Of a stretch of DNA of 64,000 nucleotides, positions 16,173 to 26,377 are shown one piece after another. The notes beneath the pieces were generated by a model, which made no database searches, had not been told where the DNA came from, and saw only the letters and a program-made list of their open reading frames with translations. The position numbers were made by a program, and so were the translations under genes. How positions within the stretch are numbered: position 1 is the stretch's first letter; each line of letters begins with the position of its first letter. This DNA comes from Lachnospiraceae bacterium MD308 (GTDB lineage Bacteria > Bacillota > Clostridia > Lachnospirales > Lachnospiraceae), in the NCBI GenBank assembly GCA_000403475.2, contig KE159795.1, forward strand, positions 1,855,519 to 1,919,518, in the 5' to 3' direction.

Positions 16173-16973
16173 ATGAAACTGACCATACTTGGAACCGGAA
16201 ATGCCGCTGTATCTGAATGTTACAATACATGTTTTGCCCTTTCTAACGGGCACTCACATTTTCTTGTGGATGCCGGAGGCGGCAATAGAATTTTAAAAGT
16301 GCTTAAAGATACCGGTATCGATATCTGTGATATTCATGACATTTTCGTAACTCATGAACACGTAGATCATGTACTGGGTATCATCTGGCTTATCCGTATC
16401 ATCGGTCAACGCATGAATCAGGAGAAATATGACGGGGAGCTACGCATCTACTGTCATGAAGAGCTTTCCGAAAAGATTCAGGCCATCGCAAACATGACGA
16501 TACAGCAGAAAGTCTGCAAACATATGGGGGAACGAATTCGGTTTGATATTATAAATACCGATGAATCCCGCGAAATTCTCGGCTGTACGGTGACGTTTTT
16601 TGATATTGCCTCCACCAAGGCGAAGCAATTCGGCTTTACCATGCAGCTCGATAACGGCAGAAAATTCACATGTGTCGGCGACGAACCCTACAACGCCGTG
16701 AACCATCATTATGTGACTGGCAGCGACTGGCTCCTCCATGAAGCCTTCTGTCTGTTTGGAGAGGCTGACAAATTCAAACCCTACGAGAAGCATCACAGTA
16801 CAGTCAAGGAGGCCTGCCTGCTTGCTGAAAGCTTAAAAATCCCTAACCTTCTTCTCTACCACACAGAAGAAACACATCTTAAAGAGCGCAAACGGCTGTA
16901 TACCCAAGAAGGGAAACAGTATTTTCACGGAAATCTCTTTGTTCCAGACGACCTGGAAGTTTTTGATTTATAA
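16173..16973 (+). CDS. MBL-fold metallo-hydrolase (RNase Z-like)
   Basis: A 266-residue metallo-beta-lactamase-fold enzyme that should bind two zinc ions. The signature THEHVDH stands at residues 60-66; LDNGRKFTCVGDEPYN supplies the later Asp ligand, and EKHHSTVKEA plus LLYHTEETH the last His ligands. The layout resembles the RNase Z/ElaC or arylsulfatase branch, but the RNase Z exosite arm is not evident. AAAGGAGATTCACTC precedes the ATG. The substrate is unknown; linkage to the PLP enzyme and LysR suggests small-molecule metabolism. Confidence 0.85.
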   Translation: MKLTILGTGNAAVSECYNTCFALSNGHSHFLVDAGGGNRILKVLKDTGIDICDIHDIFVTHEHVDHVLGIIWLIRIIGQRMNQEKYDGELRIYCHEELSEKIQAIANMTIQQKVCKHMGERIRFDIINTDESREILGCTVTFFDIASTKAKQFGFTMQLDNGRKFTCVGDEPYNAVNHHYVTGSDWLLHEAFCLFGEADKFKPYEKHHSTVKEACLLAESLKIPNLLLYHTEETHLKERKRLYTQEGKQYFHGNLFVPDDLEVFDL

Positions 16974-17032
16974 ATACAGGCCTGCCCTCAGCGGACAAAG
17001 GAGCACCCCCTTTGTTCACCGAGAATAAAAAT

Positions 17033-17060
17033 GGAGGAGAAAAATATCTCCTCCGTTTTT
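17033..17060. terminator. Bidirectional terminator
   Basis: GGAGGAGA (17033-17040) pairs with TCTCCTCC (17047-17054), followed by GTTTTTG on plus and by ATTTTTATT on minus. It separates the convergent MBL-fold and coiled-coil genes. Confidence 0.85.
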
Positions 17061-17084
17061 GTCGTATCTCTCTTCCCGACACTC

Positions 17085-17897
17085 CTATGCCTGCTGCAAT
17101 ACATGTATACTTTCACTATGCTGCCTGACAACTGTCTTAATGACCGTGACGTCTTCTTCCAAAGAACTCAGACGATGTTCATTCTCAATCCATCCTTTCG
17201 AAGTCGGGTATAGATTTTCGCATAACAAACGCAGTGGATGCACCACGTCATTTTCCAGGATTACGCCAAAGCGATGTAACTCGTCCTCCGCATGCTCCGT
17301 CCGCTCATTCAGCTTATCCAGACGTTGGTTTACTTTCTTCGCCCCTTCTTCCATGTTACCCAGACGTTGGTTTACTTTCTTCGCCCCTTCTTCCAGACTA
17401 TCCAGGCGTTGCTCTACCTTCTCTACCTTTTCTTCCAAGCTATCCAGGCGTTGCTCTACCTTCTCTACCTTTTCTTCCAGGCTATCCAGGCGTTGCTCTA
17501 CCTTCTCTACCTTTTCTTCCAAGCTATCCAGGCGTTGCTCTACCTTCTCTACCTTTTCTTCCAGGCTATCCAGGCGTTGCTCTACCTTCTCTACCTTTTC
17601 TTCCAAGCTATCCAGGCGTTGCTCTACCTTCTCTACCTTTTCTTCCAGGCTATCCAGGCGTTGCTCTACCTTCTCTACCTTTTCTTCCAGGCTATCCAGG
17701 CGTTGCCCTACCTTCTCCACCTTGTTCTCCAGTTTATCAAACCGTTGATTAGTTTTCTCCATATAAAACTGTAATTTAGCATCCAACTTTTCTTCTAATT
17801 TAGCATCCAACTTTTCTTCTAATTTGGCATCTAACTTCTCTTCCAGTTTTTCTTCCAATACTTCTTCTAATATTTCACGGAATCTTTCTTCTGACAT
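17085..17897 (-). CDS. Repetitive coiled-coil protein
   Basis: A 270-residue protein, almost entirely heptad-patterned. The N-terminal part repeats LEEKLDAK (8 residues, three times). Residues about 60-171 are eight copies of a 14-residue unit of the type VEKVEQRLDSLEEK, equal to two heptads, and two variant units (GAKKVNQRL) follow. A non-repetitive C-terminal domain of about 75 residues has VVHPLRLLCENLYPTSKGWIE-type sequence. No signal peptide or membrane span, so it is cytoplasmic. Such proteins are common in Lachnospiraceae with no known role. The DNA repeats make length variation likely. Confidence 0.75.
   Translation of the reverse strand: MSEERFREILEEVLEEKLEEKLDAKLEEKLDAKLEEKLDAKLQFYMEKTNQRFDKLENKVEKVGQRLDSLEEKVEKVEQRLDSLEEKVEKVEQRLDSLEEKVEKVEQRLDSLEEKVEKVEQRLDSLEEKVEKVEQRLDSLEEKVEKVEQRLDSLEEKVEKVEQRLDSLEEGAKKVNQRLGNMEEGAKKVNQRLDKLNERTEHAEDELHRFGVILENDVVHPLRLLCENLYPTSKGWIENEHRLSSLEEDVTVIKTVVRQHSESIHVLQQA
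17401..17736 (-). repeat. 42-bp tandem repeats, eight copies
   Basis: The unit begins TCCAGGCGTTGC on plus and recurs at 42-bp steps from 17401 to 17695. A silent AAG/AGG difference alternates along most of the array, so the recent duplication unit was 84 bp. The last unit differs (TTGCCC), encoding Gly for Glu. Confidence 0.92.
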
Positions 17898-18203
17898 ATG
17901 ACCATCTCCTTATGTGTTTTACTATTATAGCTGTTTTACCATCTCTATACAAGTTCAGTTTTTATGTATATATCAACAAACTTTACTACAAAAATTTGTT
18001 AATTATTTTCTGCACCCAAACGCATCACTCCCTTATTTCAAAAACAAATAACCGATTACTAAATTTTCTGTGGATTGTTCCGACGAAACGCCATGACAAA
18101 ATTCCAGATATGGATTTCAGAACTTGAATTTGTTCCAATACGTTATCAGTATAACACATTGCTTGATTTTTGTTAACAATTATTTCTTATTTTAAACACA
18201 TTT
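17898..18203. other. Intergenic region, no gene seen
   Basis: AT-rich stretch upstream of the coiled-coil gene. A TATACT element near 18147 on the minus strand could be its promoter -10, but the -35 is unclear. No reading frame with a ribosome site was found. Confidence 0.4.
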
Positions 18204-18318
18204 TTATCACAGTTTATGCGTATACTATAATTGTTCGAAGAGATGATTCGAACACAAATAATTCTTTTTCATAACTTTTTCCTCAGGACTGCACACCTCC
18301 CATATGCAGTCCTTTTAA
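18204..18318 (+). ncRNA. Candidate small RNA with promoter, dyad and terminator
   Basis: TTATCA (18204-18209), 16 bp, TATAAT (18226-18231) form a plausible plus-strand promoter. A perfect 7-bp dyad GTTCGAA/TTCGAAC (18233-18239, 18247-18253) covers the expected start site, and a terminator follows (GGACTGCA...TGCAGTCC then TTTT, 18286-18316). The transcript would be about 80 nt with no reading frame. It faces the 3' end of araD. The alternative is that the hairpin only ends araD, though the T-run is on the plus side. Confidence 0.35.
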
Positions 18319-18342
18319 ATTTCTTAAACAGCTTTTTTATCC

Positions 18343-19044
18343 TTATTTCCCAGGCTGCCCATAATAAGCATTCGCCCCATGTTTCCGGTAATAATGCTTA
18401 TCCTGAAGCTCCTGGGGCGCCGGCTTGTTCTGGGGATTGATCATCTCGCATCTTGCCGCCATCTTTGCCACTTCCTCAAGCACTACCGCGTTGTGCACTG
18501 CCTCATTGGCATCCTTCCCCCAGGTGAACGGGCCGTGGTTCTTGCAGAGCACTGCGGGCATTGCCTCATAGTCAATGTTATTTGCGGCAAAATCATCGGC
18601 GATCAGCACACCTGTATTTTTCTCATATGCCTCGTCAATCTCCTCTTTTGTAAGATTCCGCACACAGGGAACTTCTCCATAGAGGTAGTCCGCGTGGGTC
18701 GTGCCGTAACACGGAATGCCTCTTCCCGCCTGCGCCCAGCTTGTGGCCCACGCAGAATGGGTATGCACCACCCCGCCGATATTGGGAAATCGGTTGTAGA
18801 GTACGACGTGGGTCTCCGTGTCGGAAGACGGGTTGTAATTGCCCTCCACCTTATTTCCCTCAAGGTCTACCACTACCATATCCTCCGGTTTCAGCTGATC
18901 GTACTCAACGCCGCTTGGCTTGATGACAAAAAGCCCTTTTTCCCGGTCAATCCCGCTCACATTTCCCCAGGTAAATGTCACAAGCCCATGCTTTGGGAGC
19001 AGCATATTCGCCTCATACACTTCTTTTTTCAGTTGTTCAAGCAT
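18343..19044 (-). CDS. araD: L-ribulose-5-phosphate 4-epimerase
   Basis: Third enzyme of L-arabinose breakdown: converts L-ribulose-5-P to D-xylulose-5-P. The 233-residue class II aldolase-fold protein has TWGNVSGID, the phosphate-binding [16 protein letters not shown], the zinc ligands in [14 protein letters not shown], and NHGPFTWG for the third His. GGAGATGTAAAA precedes the ATG. It is the last gene of the araA-araB-araD operon, after a 128-bp gap carrying a hairpin. Confidence 0.95.
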   Translation of the reverse strand: MLEQLKKEVYEANMLLPKHGLVTFTWGNVSGIDREKGLFVIKPSGVEYDQLKPEDMVVVDLEGNKVEGNYNPSSDTETHVVLYNRFPNIGGVVHTHSAWATSWAQAGRGIPCYGTTHADYLYGEVPCVRNLTKEEIDEAYEKNTGVLIADDFAANNIDYEAMPAVLCKNHGPFTWGKDANEAVHNAVVLEEVAKMAARCEMINPQNKPAPQELQDKHYYRKHGANAYYGQPGK

Positions 19045-19119
19045 TTTTACATCTCCTCATCTCTTTAATAATAATATACTTTTGCAGTTCAGGCAAGCCC
19101 TTGTCCAAACTATGATGAA

Positions 19120-19143
19120 GAGCTGTACTTTTTTGTACAGCTC
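19120..19143 (-). other. Intra-operon hairpin between araB and araD
   Basis: A perfect 9-bp stem GAGCTGTAC/GTACAGCTC around a six-base loop with no T-run on the minus strand. It is likely an mRNA stabiliser or processing site that sets araD level relative to araAB. Confidence 0.45.
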
Positions 19144-19172
19144 CATTTTCCGCTACACGCTCCAGCATCATC

Positions 19173-20777
19173 CTACACCAGATTCTCTGCTGCCGCCAGC
19201 TCGATAGCCACGCCTTTTTTATATCTCTCTGTGAAGACTTCAAAGCCCTCTACGTCTTTCGCATCCGGCTCCATGCTGGTTCCCTCGTTTCCGGCAAACA
19301 CTTTATCCGCCAGGTAGCTCTTAAGGCTCTCGCCCTCCTCCCTGCGGACCATGTAGGATGCAAGGAGCGCCATGCCCCACGGGCCGCCCTCGCCCGCCGT
19401 TTCCATAACAGATACCGGCGCATTGATCGCCGCCGCAAGGATGCTCTGGCCTACGCCTTTCGTCTTGAAAAGCCCGCCGTGTCCCAGGATGGAGTCAATC
19501 TCCACATGCTCTTCCTTAAGGAGGATGTCCATGCCCACCTTCAGCGCGCCCAGCGCAGTAAACAGATGCACCCTCATAAAGTTGGCCAGATTAAAATTGC
19601 TCTTTGGAGACCTGACAAACATAGGCCTTCCTTCCGTCACATTCGTAATGTTTTCACCGGAAAGGTAGCCGTAGGACAGCAGGCCGCCGCAGTCCGCGTC
19701 TCCTTCAAGAGCCTTATTGTAAAGGGTTCCAAACAGCTTGTTCATATCCACTTCGATTCCGAAGTTCTCCGCAAATTCCTTAAAAAGACCCACCCATGCG
19801 TTGAGGTCCGAAGTACAGTTGTTGGCATGGACCATCGCCACAAGACTGCCGTCGGGAGTGGTCACAAGATCAATCTCCGGGTACACTTTTTTAAGCTCTT
19901 TCTCTAACACAACCATTGCAAATACCGAAGTTCCGGCAGATACGTTTCCTGTGCGCCTTGCCACGCTGTTGGTGGCAGCCATTCCCGTTCCTGCATCTCC
20001 CTCCGGCGGGCAGAGCGGGATTCCCGCCTCAAGCGCGCCGCTGCCGTCAAGGAGTTTTGCGCCTTCCGCAGTCAGCACGCCTGCATCTTCTCCGGCAACC
20101 AGGACTTTCGGCAATATCTTTTCCAGTTTCCACGGATAATTCTTTTCTGCCACAAGCTCGTCAAATTTCCGAACCATCGACGCATCGTAAGTCTTCGTCT
20201 CCGGGTCAATCGGGAACATGCCGGAGGCATCGCCCACGCCCAGAACCTTCTCCCCCGTAAGCTGCCAGTGAATATATCCCGCCAGCGTCGTGATGTATGC
20301 AACATCCTTTACATGCTCCTCGCCGTTGAGAATCGCCTGATACAGATGTGCGATGCTCCATCTCTGGGGAATATTATACTGAAAAAGTTCTGTCAAAGCC
20401 TCCGCTGCCGGCCCTGTCGTAGAATTCCTCCAGGTGCGGAACGGTACAAGAAGTTTCCCGTCCTTATCAAATGCCATATATCCATGCATCATCGCGCTGA
20501 ACCCGATCGCGCCGATGCCTGTCAGCGCTGCGTCATATTTTTCCCTGACGTCACAGACCAGTTTCCCGTAGCTGTCTTTAAGCCCTGCCCATACATCCTC
20601 CAGAGAATATGTCCAGAACCCGTTCTCCAGCCGGTTCTCCCATTCGTGGTCGCCCGACGCTATCGGATTATGACCCTCATCCACAAGCACCGCCTTAATC
20701 CTCGTAGAGCCAAACTCCAGCCCAAGCGCCGTCTTCCCGCTCTCAATCATCCTCTTGATCTCTTCTTTGTTCCCCAT
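19173..20777 (-). CDS. araB: Ribulokinase (FGGY family)
   Basis: Phosphorylates L-ribulose with ATP. The 534-residue FGGY kinase opens with [17 protein letters not shown] (the ATP-binding phosphate 1 loop) and has WRNSTT, the [10 protein letters not shown] phosphate 2 region, and [12 protein letters not shown] near the C-terminus. I start it at the ATG 20775-20777, with GGAGGGATTCAGC upstream; the longer frame overlaps araA. It follows araA after 13 bp. This is the shorter Firmicutes-type kinase, distinct from E. coli AraB, but its place in araABD makes the role clear. Confidence 0.92.
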   Translation of the reverse strand: MGNKEEIKRMIESGKTALGLEFGSTRIKAVLVDEGHNPIASGDHEWENRLENGFWTYSLEDVWAGLKDSYGKLVCDVREKYDAALTGIGAIGFSAMMHGYMAFDKDGKLLVPFRTWRNSTTGPAAEALTELFQYNIPQRWSIAHLYQAILNGEEHVKDVAYITTLAGYIHWQLTGEKVLGVGDASGMFPIDPETKTYDASMVRKFDELVAEKNYPWKLEKILPKVLVAGEDAGVLTAEGAKLLDGSGALEAGIPLCPPEGDAGTGMAATNSVARRTGNVSAGTSVFAMVVLEKELKKVYPEIDLVTTPDGSLVAMVHANNCTSDLNAWVGLFKEFAENFGIEVDMNKLFGTLYNKALEGDADCGGLLSYGYLSGENITNVTEGRPMFVRSPKSNFNLANFMRVHLFTALGALKVGMDILLKEEHVEIDSILGHGGLFKTKGVGQSILAAAINAPVSVMETAGEGGPWGMALLASYMVRREEGESLKSYLADKVFAGNEGTSMEPDAKDVEGFEVFTERYKKGVAIELAAAENLV

Positions 20778-20790
20778 GCTGAATCCCTCC

Positions 20791-22290
20791 TTACTTACGG
20801 AATGCGACACTGTTCCAAAGCAGTTCATTCTTAAACTGGCGGATTGTCGTGTCTTTGTCAATATAAACTGCCTCGATGCCCATAGCTGCCGCCCAGTCGC
20901 CCATCTGCTCTGCGGTAAGGTCATAGGAGAACGCCGTATGGTGAGCGCCGCCCGCTAAGATCCAGGCCTCTGCCCCGGTCTTAAGGTTCGGCTGCGGTGT
21001 CCAGAATGCCGTAGCAACCGGGAGTTTCGGCATCGGTTTTTCATTCTTCTTACAGTCCACGTCATTGATGATCAGGCGGAACCTGTCTCCAAGGTCAATG
21101 AGGGAGGTCGCGATGGCCGGCCCTGTCTTTGACGTAAATACAAGCCTTGCCGGATCTTCCCTGTCGCCCATGGAAAGCGGCTGCTCCTTGATGCTGATCT
21201 TGCCGTCTGCTACGGACGGGCATACCTCAAGCATGTGCGCCTGCAGGATTCCCTCTTTGCCCGGAACCAGATTGTATGTATAGTCTTCCATAAAGGACGT
21301 TCCCTTGGCATCCTTCATACCCTGGGTCATAATCTTCATCACACGCACCATAGCCGCTGTCTTCCAGTCGCCCTCGCCGCCGAAACCGTAGCCTTTCTCC
21401 ATCAGCCTCTGAATCGCCAGGCCCGGGAGCTGTTTTAACGCGCCGAGGTCGCCGAAGTGTGTGACGATTGCATGATAATTCTTCTCCTCAAGGAATCTCT
21501 CAAATCCGATCTCAATGCCTGCCTGAACCGCTACATGCTCGCGGAATTCCTTCTCATCCCTGCCCTCTAAAAGAATCTCATATTTGTCATAGTATTCCTC
21601 AACCAGCGCATTGATGTCTCCCTGAGATACCGCGCCCACTGCCTCTGCAATCTCATTTACCGGATAAGCGTCAACTTCCCAGCCGAACTTAATCTGCGCC
21701 TCAACCTTATCGCCCTCGGTAACGGCAACATTTCTCATATTGTCAGCAATTCTCATGACACGCACATGGCTGCTCTCGATTACGCCGATGGCAGTACGCA
21801 TCCAGGAACCGATCCTTTTCTGCACGTCCTCGTCCGCCCAGTAGCCCATAACCACTTTGCGCTCCATGCCAAGGCGGCTGAAAATGTGTCCGTACTCGCG
21901 GTCGCCGTGAGCTGCCTGGTTCTCATTCATGAAATCCATGTCGATGGTGTCATAAGGAATCTCCCTGTTAAACTGTGTATGCAGATGAAGGAGCGGTTTC
22001 CTAAGCTCCTGCAGCCCCAGAATCCATGACTTCGCCGGCGAGAATGTGTGCATCCAGGTGATAACCCCGGCGCACAGTTCGTCCGTATTCGCCTCATTGA
22101 ATGTCTTCCTGATCAGCTCATTCGTAAGCAGCGTTGGTTTCCAAACCACCTCAAAAGGAAGGTTGCCGGACTTATTTAATTCCTCTACGATAATCTTCGA
22201 GTGCTCCGCCACGTGCGCCAGGCATTCATCCCCATATAAATCCTGTGAACCGGTGCAAAACCAAAACTGATACTTTTTCATCTCCATCAT
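20791..22290 (-). CDS. araA: L-arabinose isomerase
   Basis: Interconverts L-arabinose and L-ribulose, using Mn2+. The 499-residue protein carries [43 protein letters not shown], then [12 protein letters not shown] and TSFMEDYTY containing the active-site Glu residues, and [12 protein letters not shown] with metal-binding His. AAAGGAGG lies 10 bases before the first ATG. It is first gene of the operon. No AraR-type regulator or arabinose transporter is adjacent. Confidence 0.96.
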   Translation of the reverse strand: MMEMKKYQFWFCTGSQDLYGDECLAHVAEHSKIIVEELNKSGNLPFEVVWKPTLLTNELIRKTFNEANTDELCAGVITWMHTFSPAKSWILGLQELRKPLLHLHTQFNREIPYDTIDMDFMNENQAAHGDREYGHIFSRLGMERKVVMGYWADEDVQKRIGSWMRTAIGVIESSHVRVMRIADNMRNVAVTEGDKVEAQIKFGWEVDAYPVNEIAEAVGAVSQGDINALVEEYYDKYEILLEGRDEKEFREHVAVQAGIEIGFERFLEEKNYHAIVTHFGDLGALKQLPGLAIQRLMEKGYGFGGEGDWKTAAMVRVMKIMTQGMKDAKGTSFMEDYTYNLVPGKEGILQAHMLEVCPSVADGKISIKEQPLSMGDREDPARLVFTSKTGPAIATSLIDLGDRFRLIINDVDCKKNEKPMPKLPVATAFWTPQPNLKTGAEAWILAGGAHHTAFSYDLTAEQMGDWAAAMGIEAVYIDKDTTIRQFKNELLWNSVAFRK

Positions 22291-22350
22291 AATATATTGT
22301 CCTCCTTTTTGATAAATGTATCTTTATCCGTTTTTAAGTTATATAATTTA

Positions 22351-22378
22351 ATTATAGAAAAATCCGTAATTTTATCAA
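22351..22378 (-). promoter_or_regulatory. araABD promoter
   Basis: On the minus strand, TTGATA (22373-22378) and TATAAT (22351-22356) with a 16-bp spacer. Two direct ACGGAT copies flank the -10 (one in the spacer, one downstream near 22326) and could be regulator sites. Confidence 0.55.
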
Positions 22379-22475
22379 TTCCCTAACTCTGCCTACATCA
22401 GAAAAAAGTTACCTAATCCGACTTATAACTCGTTTTTCTATTTTTTTCAAACCAAAAAACCATGCAGACGTGCTC

Positions 22476-22504
22476 TTGCAGGCTTTCTTTCCGGGTGATA
22501 TAAT
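22476..22504 (+). promoter_or_regulatory. Promoter upstream of the 89-residue gene and topB
   Basis: TTGCAG (22476-22481) and TATAAT (22499-22504) with a 17-bp spacer, about 43 bp before the ATG at 22547. Confidence 0.55.
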
Positions 22505-22546
22505 TCAGTAACAGCAAACAATTCATCAGATTATTCGGAGGATACC

Positions 22547-22816
22547 ATGCTAGACATATCAACCATTCTCAACAATGAAACATTCACCCCAGAAGAACAA
22601 CTGGAAATTATCAAATACATCGACGCACAATTAGAGCAGATGGAGCTTCTCCTCTACCGCTTAGATCAGCTTGCAAGGCGGGCTTCCAGAGATGATATCA
22701 TGGAAGAAGAACGGCTGCGTCTTCAAGAGAAATCAAAACAAATTCAGGAAGAAATCGACCGGATCTCCGAGCGCCTTCCAAATACTTACATCATAACAAA
22801 TGATGATTCCAATTAG
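22547..22816 (+). CDS. Small acidic coiled-coil protein
   Basis: An 89-residue protein, mostly helical: FTPEEQLEIIKYIDAQLEQME, then a long charged coil (MEEERLRLQEKSKQIQEEIDR). GGAGGATACC precedes the ATG. It lies 21 bp before topB in the same direction, so the two are co-transcribed. I do not recognise a family. A partner or regulator of topoisomerase III is possible but unsupported beyond linkage. Confidence 0.65.
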   Translation: MLDISTILNNETFTPEEQLEIIKYIDAQLEQMELLLYRLDQLARRASRDDIMEEERLRLQEKSKQIQEEIDRISERLPNTYIITNDDSN

Positions 22817-22837
22817 TTTTATAAAGGAGTTCTGCAT

Positions 22838-25093
22838 ATGAAATCATTAGTCCTAGCCGAGAAACCTTCCGTAGCCCGAGACATTGCCCGCGTCTTAAAC
22901 TGCCGCAGGAACATCTCCGGCGCCATCGAAGGCAGCCGCTACATCGTAACCTGGGCTTTAGGCCACCTTGTCACCCTTGCCGACCCGGAAGGGTACGACA
23001 AAAAATATAAAGAATGGAACTTATCTTCACTTCCTATGGTTCCCCAAAAATGGGAGCTTGTAGTCATCAAACAGACCGCAAAGCAATACAGCAACGTAAA
23101 GGCACAGCTTTTCCGAAAAGACGTAGACCAGATCATCATCGCCACGGACGCCGGGCGCGAGGGCGAGCTTGTGGCCCGCTGGATCCTGGATAAATCAGGA
23201 TGCCGCAAGCCAATTAAAAGGCTCTGGATCTCCTCCGTCACCGACAAGGCTATCCGGGAAGGGTTCGCCCACTTAAAGGACGGGCGCAAATACAACAACC
23301 TGTACCACGCCGCGAAAAGCCGCGCCGAGGCAGACTGGCTGGTGGGCATCAACTCCACCCGGGCATTGACATGCAAATACAACGCCCAGCTTTCCTGCGG
23401 CCGCGTACAGACTCCCACACTCGCCATCATCGCCGCAAGGGAGGCAGAGATCCGCTCCTTCAAGCCGGAGGACTACTACGGGCTGACCTGCCTGGCAGGA
23501 GGCGTAAAATGGAACTGGCAGCACAAAAAAAGCGGCAGCCTCTCCACCTTCCAAAAAGACGCCATTGAAAACATCCGGGGATTGCTTAAAGGACAACATC
23601 TGACTGTCACCGAGGTGACCAGATCCGAAAGACACGTTCCCTCGCCGGGGCTTTACGACCTGACAGAATTACAGCGGGATGCCAACCGCCGTTTCGGTTT
23701 TTCCGCCAAAGAAACATTAAACATCATGCAGCGGCTCTATGAGAACCACAAGGTACTCACCTACCCGCGGACGGATTCGCGCTATATCGGCTCGGACATC
23801 GTCCCCACTATCAAGGAACGGTTAAAAGCCTGCAATATCGGCCCCTACCGCCAGTTTATCCCGGAGCTTTTAAAAGCTCCGATCAAGACAGGCAAATCCT
23901 TTGTGGACGATAAAAAAGTCAGCGACCACCACGCCATCATTCCTACGGAGGAATATGTTCAGCCAGACCATATGACAAATGAAGAACGCAAAATCTACGA
24001 CCTTGTAATCCGCAGATTTATAAGCGTCCTTTATCCTGCTTTCGAATATGAGCAGACTACCTTAAAAGCAGCCGCCGCAGGAGAACTTTTTACCGCCAAA
24101 GGCAAAGTCGTGAAAAAGACCGGCTGGAAAGCGCTGTATGAGGCCGGCGCTGACAATTTAAAAGACGATTTCTCAGACGATTATGAAGATGATTATGAAA
24201 GCGGCAGTGCAGGCAGCCGTTTCGGCTATAAGGCAGACACCTTCCGCCAGGCAAGCCAGACCCTTCCCGACATCAAAAAAGGGGCAGCCCTTCCCATCAG
24301 CCGGGCAGACATGACTTCCGGAAAGACAAAGCCCCCCGCCCGCTTTACCGAGGCGACGCTTTTATCCGCCATGGAAAATCCGGTGAAATACATGCAGTCC
24401 AAAGACAAGGCGGCGAGGAAGATCCTCGGCGAGACCGGAGGGCTTGGCACTGTCGCCACAAGAGCGGATATTATCGAAAAGCTGTTCCATTCCTTCCTCA
24501 TCGAAAAGAAAGGCAATGAACTCTTTGTCACATCAAAGGGAACCCAGCTTTTAAAGCTTGTTCCCGAGGATTTAAAAAAGCCGGAGCTTACAGCCGCCTG
24601 GGAGGCCAGGCTCTCCCAGATTGCAGAAGGCTCCGGAAAAGAGACCGAATTTATCCGGGAAATCACCCATTACACCCAGGAGCTGATTGAAGAGATCAAG
24701 TCCGCCGACGGAACCTTCCGCCATGACAACCTGACCAATTCCAAATGCCCCCGCTGCGGGAAACGCCTGCTGGCGGTCAACGGCAAGAATTCCCGCCTTC
24801 TCGTCTGCCAGGACAGAGAGTGCGGCTACCGCGAGACTATCGCCCGCACAAGCAACGCCCGGTGCCCCAACTGCCACAAGAAGATGGAGCTGATCAAAAA
24901 AGGCGATGAGGAGACTTTTGTCTGCGCCTGCGGATACAAAGAAAAATTATCCGCATTCAAAGCAAGGCGTGAAAAAGAAGGCGCAGGAGTCACAAAAAAA
25001 GATGTGCAGAAATATCTGAAAAAACAAAAAGACGAGCCTGTCAACAATGCGTTCGCCGCAGCGCTGTCCGGGATAAAGCTTAATGACAAATAA
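22838..25093 (+). CDS. topB: DNA topoisomerase III
   Basis: Type IA topoisomerase that unlinks single-stranded DNA during replication and recombination. The 751-residue protein opens with the Toprim domain (LVLAEKPSVARDIARVL; acidic residues in IATDAGREGELVAR), has LSCGRVQTPTLAII and the catalytic tyrosine Y309 in LTYPRTDSRYIG. The C-terminus has one four-Cys zinc ribbon (CPRCGKRLL...CQDREC) and a second with CPNCHKK...CACGYK. Length and order are normal. Its 3' end overlaps the convergent DUF3810 gene by 14 bp. Confidence 0.95.
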   Translation: MKSLVLAEKPSVARDIARVLNCRRNISGAIEGSRYIVTWALGHLVTLADPEGYDKKYKEWNLSSLPMVPQKWELVVIKQTAKQYSNVKAQLFRKDVDQIIIATDAGREGELVARWILDKSGCRKPIKRLWISSVTDKAIREGFAHLKDGRKYNNLYHAAKSRAEADWLVGINSTRALTCKYNAQLSCGRVQTPTLAIIAAREAEIRSFKPEDYYGLTCLAGGVKWNWQHKKSGSLSTFQKDAIENIRGLLKGQHLTVTEVTRSERHVPSPGLYDLTELQRDANRRFGFSAKETLNIMQRLYENHKVLTYPRTDSRYIGSDIVPTIKERLKACNIGPYRQFIPELLKAPIKTGKSFVDDKKVSDHHAIIPTEEYVQPDHMTNEERKIYDLVIRRFISVLYPAFEYEQTTLKAAAAGELFTAKGKVVKKTGWKALYEAGADNLKDDFSDDYEDDYESGSAGSRFGYKADTFRQASQTLPDIKKGAALPISRADMTSGKTKPPARFTEATLLSAMENPVKYMQSKDKAARKILGETGGLGTVATRADIIEKLFHSFLIEKKGNELFVTSKGTQLLKLVPEDLKKPELTAAWEARLSQIAEGSGKETEFIREITHYTQELIEEIKSADGTFRHDNLTNSKCPRCGKRLLAVNGKNSRLLVCQDRECGYRETIARTSNARCPNCHKKMELIKKGDEETFVCACGYKEKLSAFKARREKEGAGVTKKDVQKYLKKQKDEPVNNAFAAALSGIKLNDK

Positions 25094-26231
25094 TAGCCGC
25101 CCGCTCCTTTGTCCTGTACGCAACGATCAGATCCACCATCTTACTGTAGCTTTCCACTCCCTCCGACTGGTCATTGGCCTTAAGGTATGTATCGTTTACC
25201 TTGTTTGCCGCCTCAGCAATCCGCCCGTCATACTGATCCCAAAAGTCACGGTTTGCCGTAAGGTCAGGCTCTACGTTCCCGGAAAGCTGCGCCCTGACCT
25301 CCTCCCAGGCGTCATAATCGGCCTTATAGAGCACATTCATACAGTATTTCCACCCCATAAGATATCCGCTGTATTGAAAATGCATGTCATCAGAGCCGAT
25401 GCTCGCCAGAAATGCAATAAAGTTTGCCTCTTCCTCCTGCATGAACCCCCTCAGATGGGAAAGCTCATGGCACATTGTAAACGGAATATTATAATCCACA
25501 ATCCCGCTGTTATAATTCGCCTCAACTGTAAAAGGCGAGTAGATGCCGGTCAATTGCTGAACAGACAATATCCACGGGCATAAAAGCCCTTTCGGGTTCG
25601 GGTAGAATCCGGAAAGCTCCGGATACTCCCTGCCAAGGCGCTGCATCGCCCTCACGGCCTCTTTACGCAGAGGCCCCTGAGTGTCCTTGCCTGCCTCCAT
25701 GCCGCCCTCCCCAAGCCGCATGACGCCCCCCTCATCCCTTACTACGTCGGCGCTTAAGCCGTTTACTTCCTCCGTAAGCCACAGGCATACGCTTTTCAGC
25801 TCCTCAGCCGTGTAGCTCTCCATCTCGATCCCGGAGCTCTCCGAAAAAGATTCCCTGTGGTAATTGATGCCGCAATTCAGCACATACAAGAAAAACAATA
25901 CCCCTGCAAGTACATACAGCCTGCATCCCCACGTCAGGAAATCCTTCTTCCCCGCATATTTCTTCACCGCCCTTACCATAAGCCTTAAAAATGTCAGCGC
26001 CGTCAATAACAATACCGTGTACAAAAGCACTTCCGACACCGAAAATGCAAAAAATCCCATAAGCCTGCCAGTCACATTTACCCACACCGGATAAATATGC
26101 ACGCTGTACCACTGGGCAAATGCCCGGGATATTCTGGAAATATACATAAGGATAAAACCGGCGGCAAAAAGGATGCTGCCGGCAATGCATTTTTTTCTGT
26201 TGGATATGTCCGCGAATCTTTTCTTCATCAT
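25080..26231 (-). CDS. DUF3810 membrane-anchored putative zinc peptidase
   Basis: A 383-residue protein with three N-terminal hydrophobic segments and a long outer domain carrying MCHELSHLRGFMQEEEANF, the HExxH plus downstream EEANF motif of DUF3810. This suggests a zinc metallopeptidase facing outside; no activity is established. I place the start at the ATG ATG near 26231 because AAGG lies 10 bases before it, but the frame is open to 26285 and other starts are possible. It is convergent with topB. Confidence 0.78.
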   Translation of the reverse strand: MMKKRFADISNRKKCIAGSILFAAGFILMYISRISRAFAQWYSVHIYPVWVNVTGRLMGFFAFSVSEVLLYTVLLLTALTFLRLMVRAVKKYAGKKDFLTWGCRLYVLAGVLFFLYVLNCGINYHRESFSESSGIEMESYTAEELKSVCLWLTEEVNGLSADVVRDEGGVMRLGEGGMEAGKDTQGPLRKEAVRAMQRLGREYPELSGFYPNPKGLLCPWILSVQQLTGIYSPFTVEANYNSGIVDYNIPFTMCHELSHLRGFMQEEEANFIAFLASIGSDDMHFQYSGYLMGWKYCMNVLYKADYDAWEEVRAQLSGNVEPDLTANRDFWDQYDGRIAEAANKVNDTYLKANDQSEGVESYSKMVDLIVAYRTKERAAIICH

Positions 26232-26292
26232 TAATATGTACCTTATCACATCTGTCACGTCCGCCATTTCACATTTGTCTGGCACACTTCAT

Positions 26293-26321
26293 TTGCAGTC
26301 TGAATAATTTTATGATAACAT
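26293..26321 (+). promoter_or_regulatory. Promoter of the alpha/beta hydrolase gene
   Basis: TTGCAG (26293-26298) and TAACAT (26316-26321) with 17-bp spacing, 57 bp before the TTG start. Confidence 0.45.
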
Positions 26322-26377
26322 CTAATAGTATTGGGGTCAAAAGGTAATTTCCCCCATGACAACTGGAGGCGATTGAT

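Noticed and set aside
17401..17736. Possible CRISPR array from regular spacing
   Set aside because: Units are contiguous 42-bp coding repeats without unique spacers.
17059..17774. Three long plus-strand frames opposite the coiled-coil repeats
   Set aside because: All are antisense products of the 42-bp repeats; open frames follow automatically from a repeat length divisible by three.
18233..18253. LexA operator at the GTTCGAA dyad
   Set aside because: The Firmicutes SOS box is CGAAC-N4-GTTCG; here arms are in the opposite orientation and 7 bp apart.
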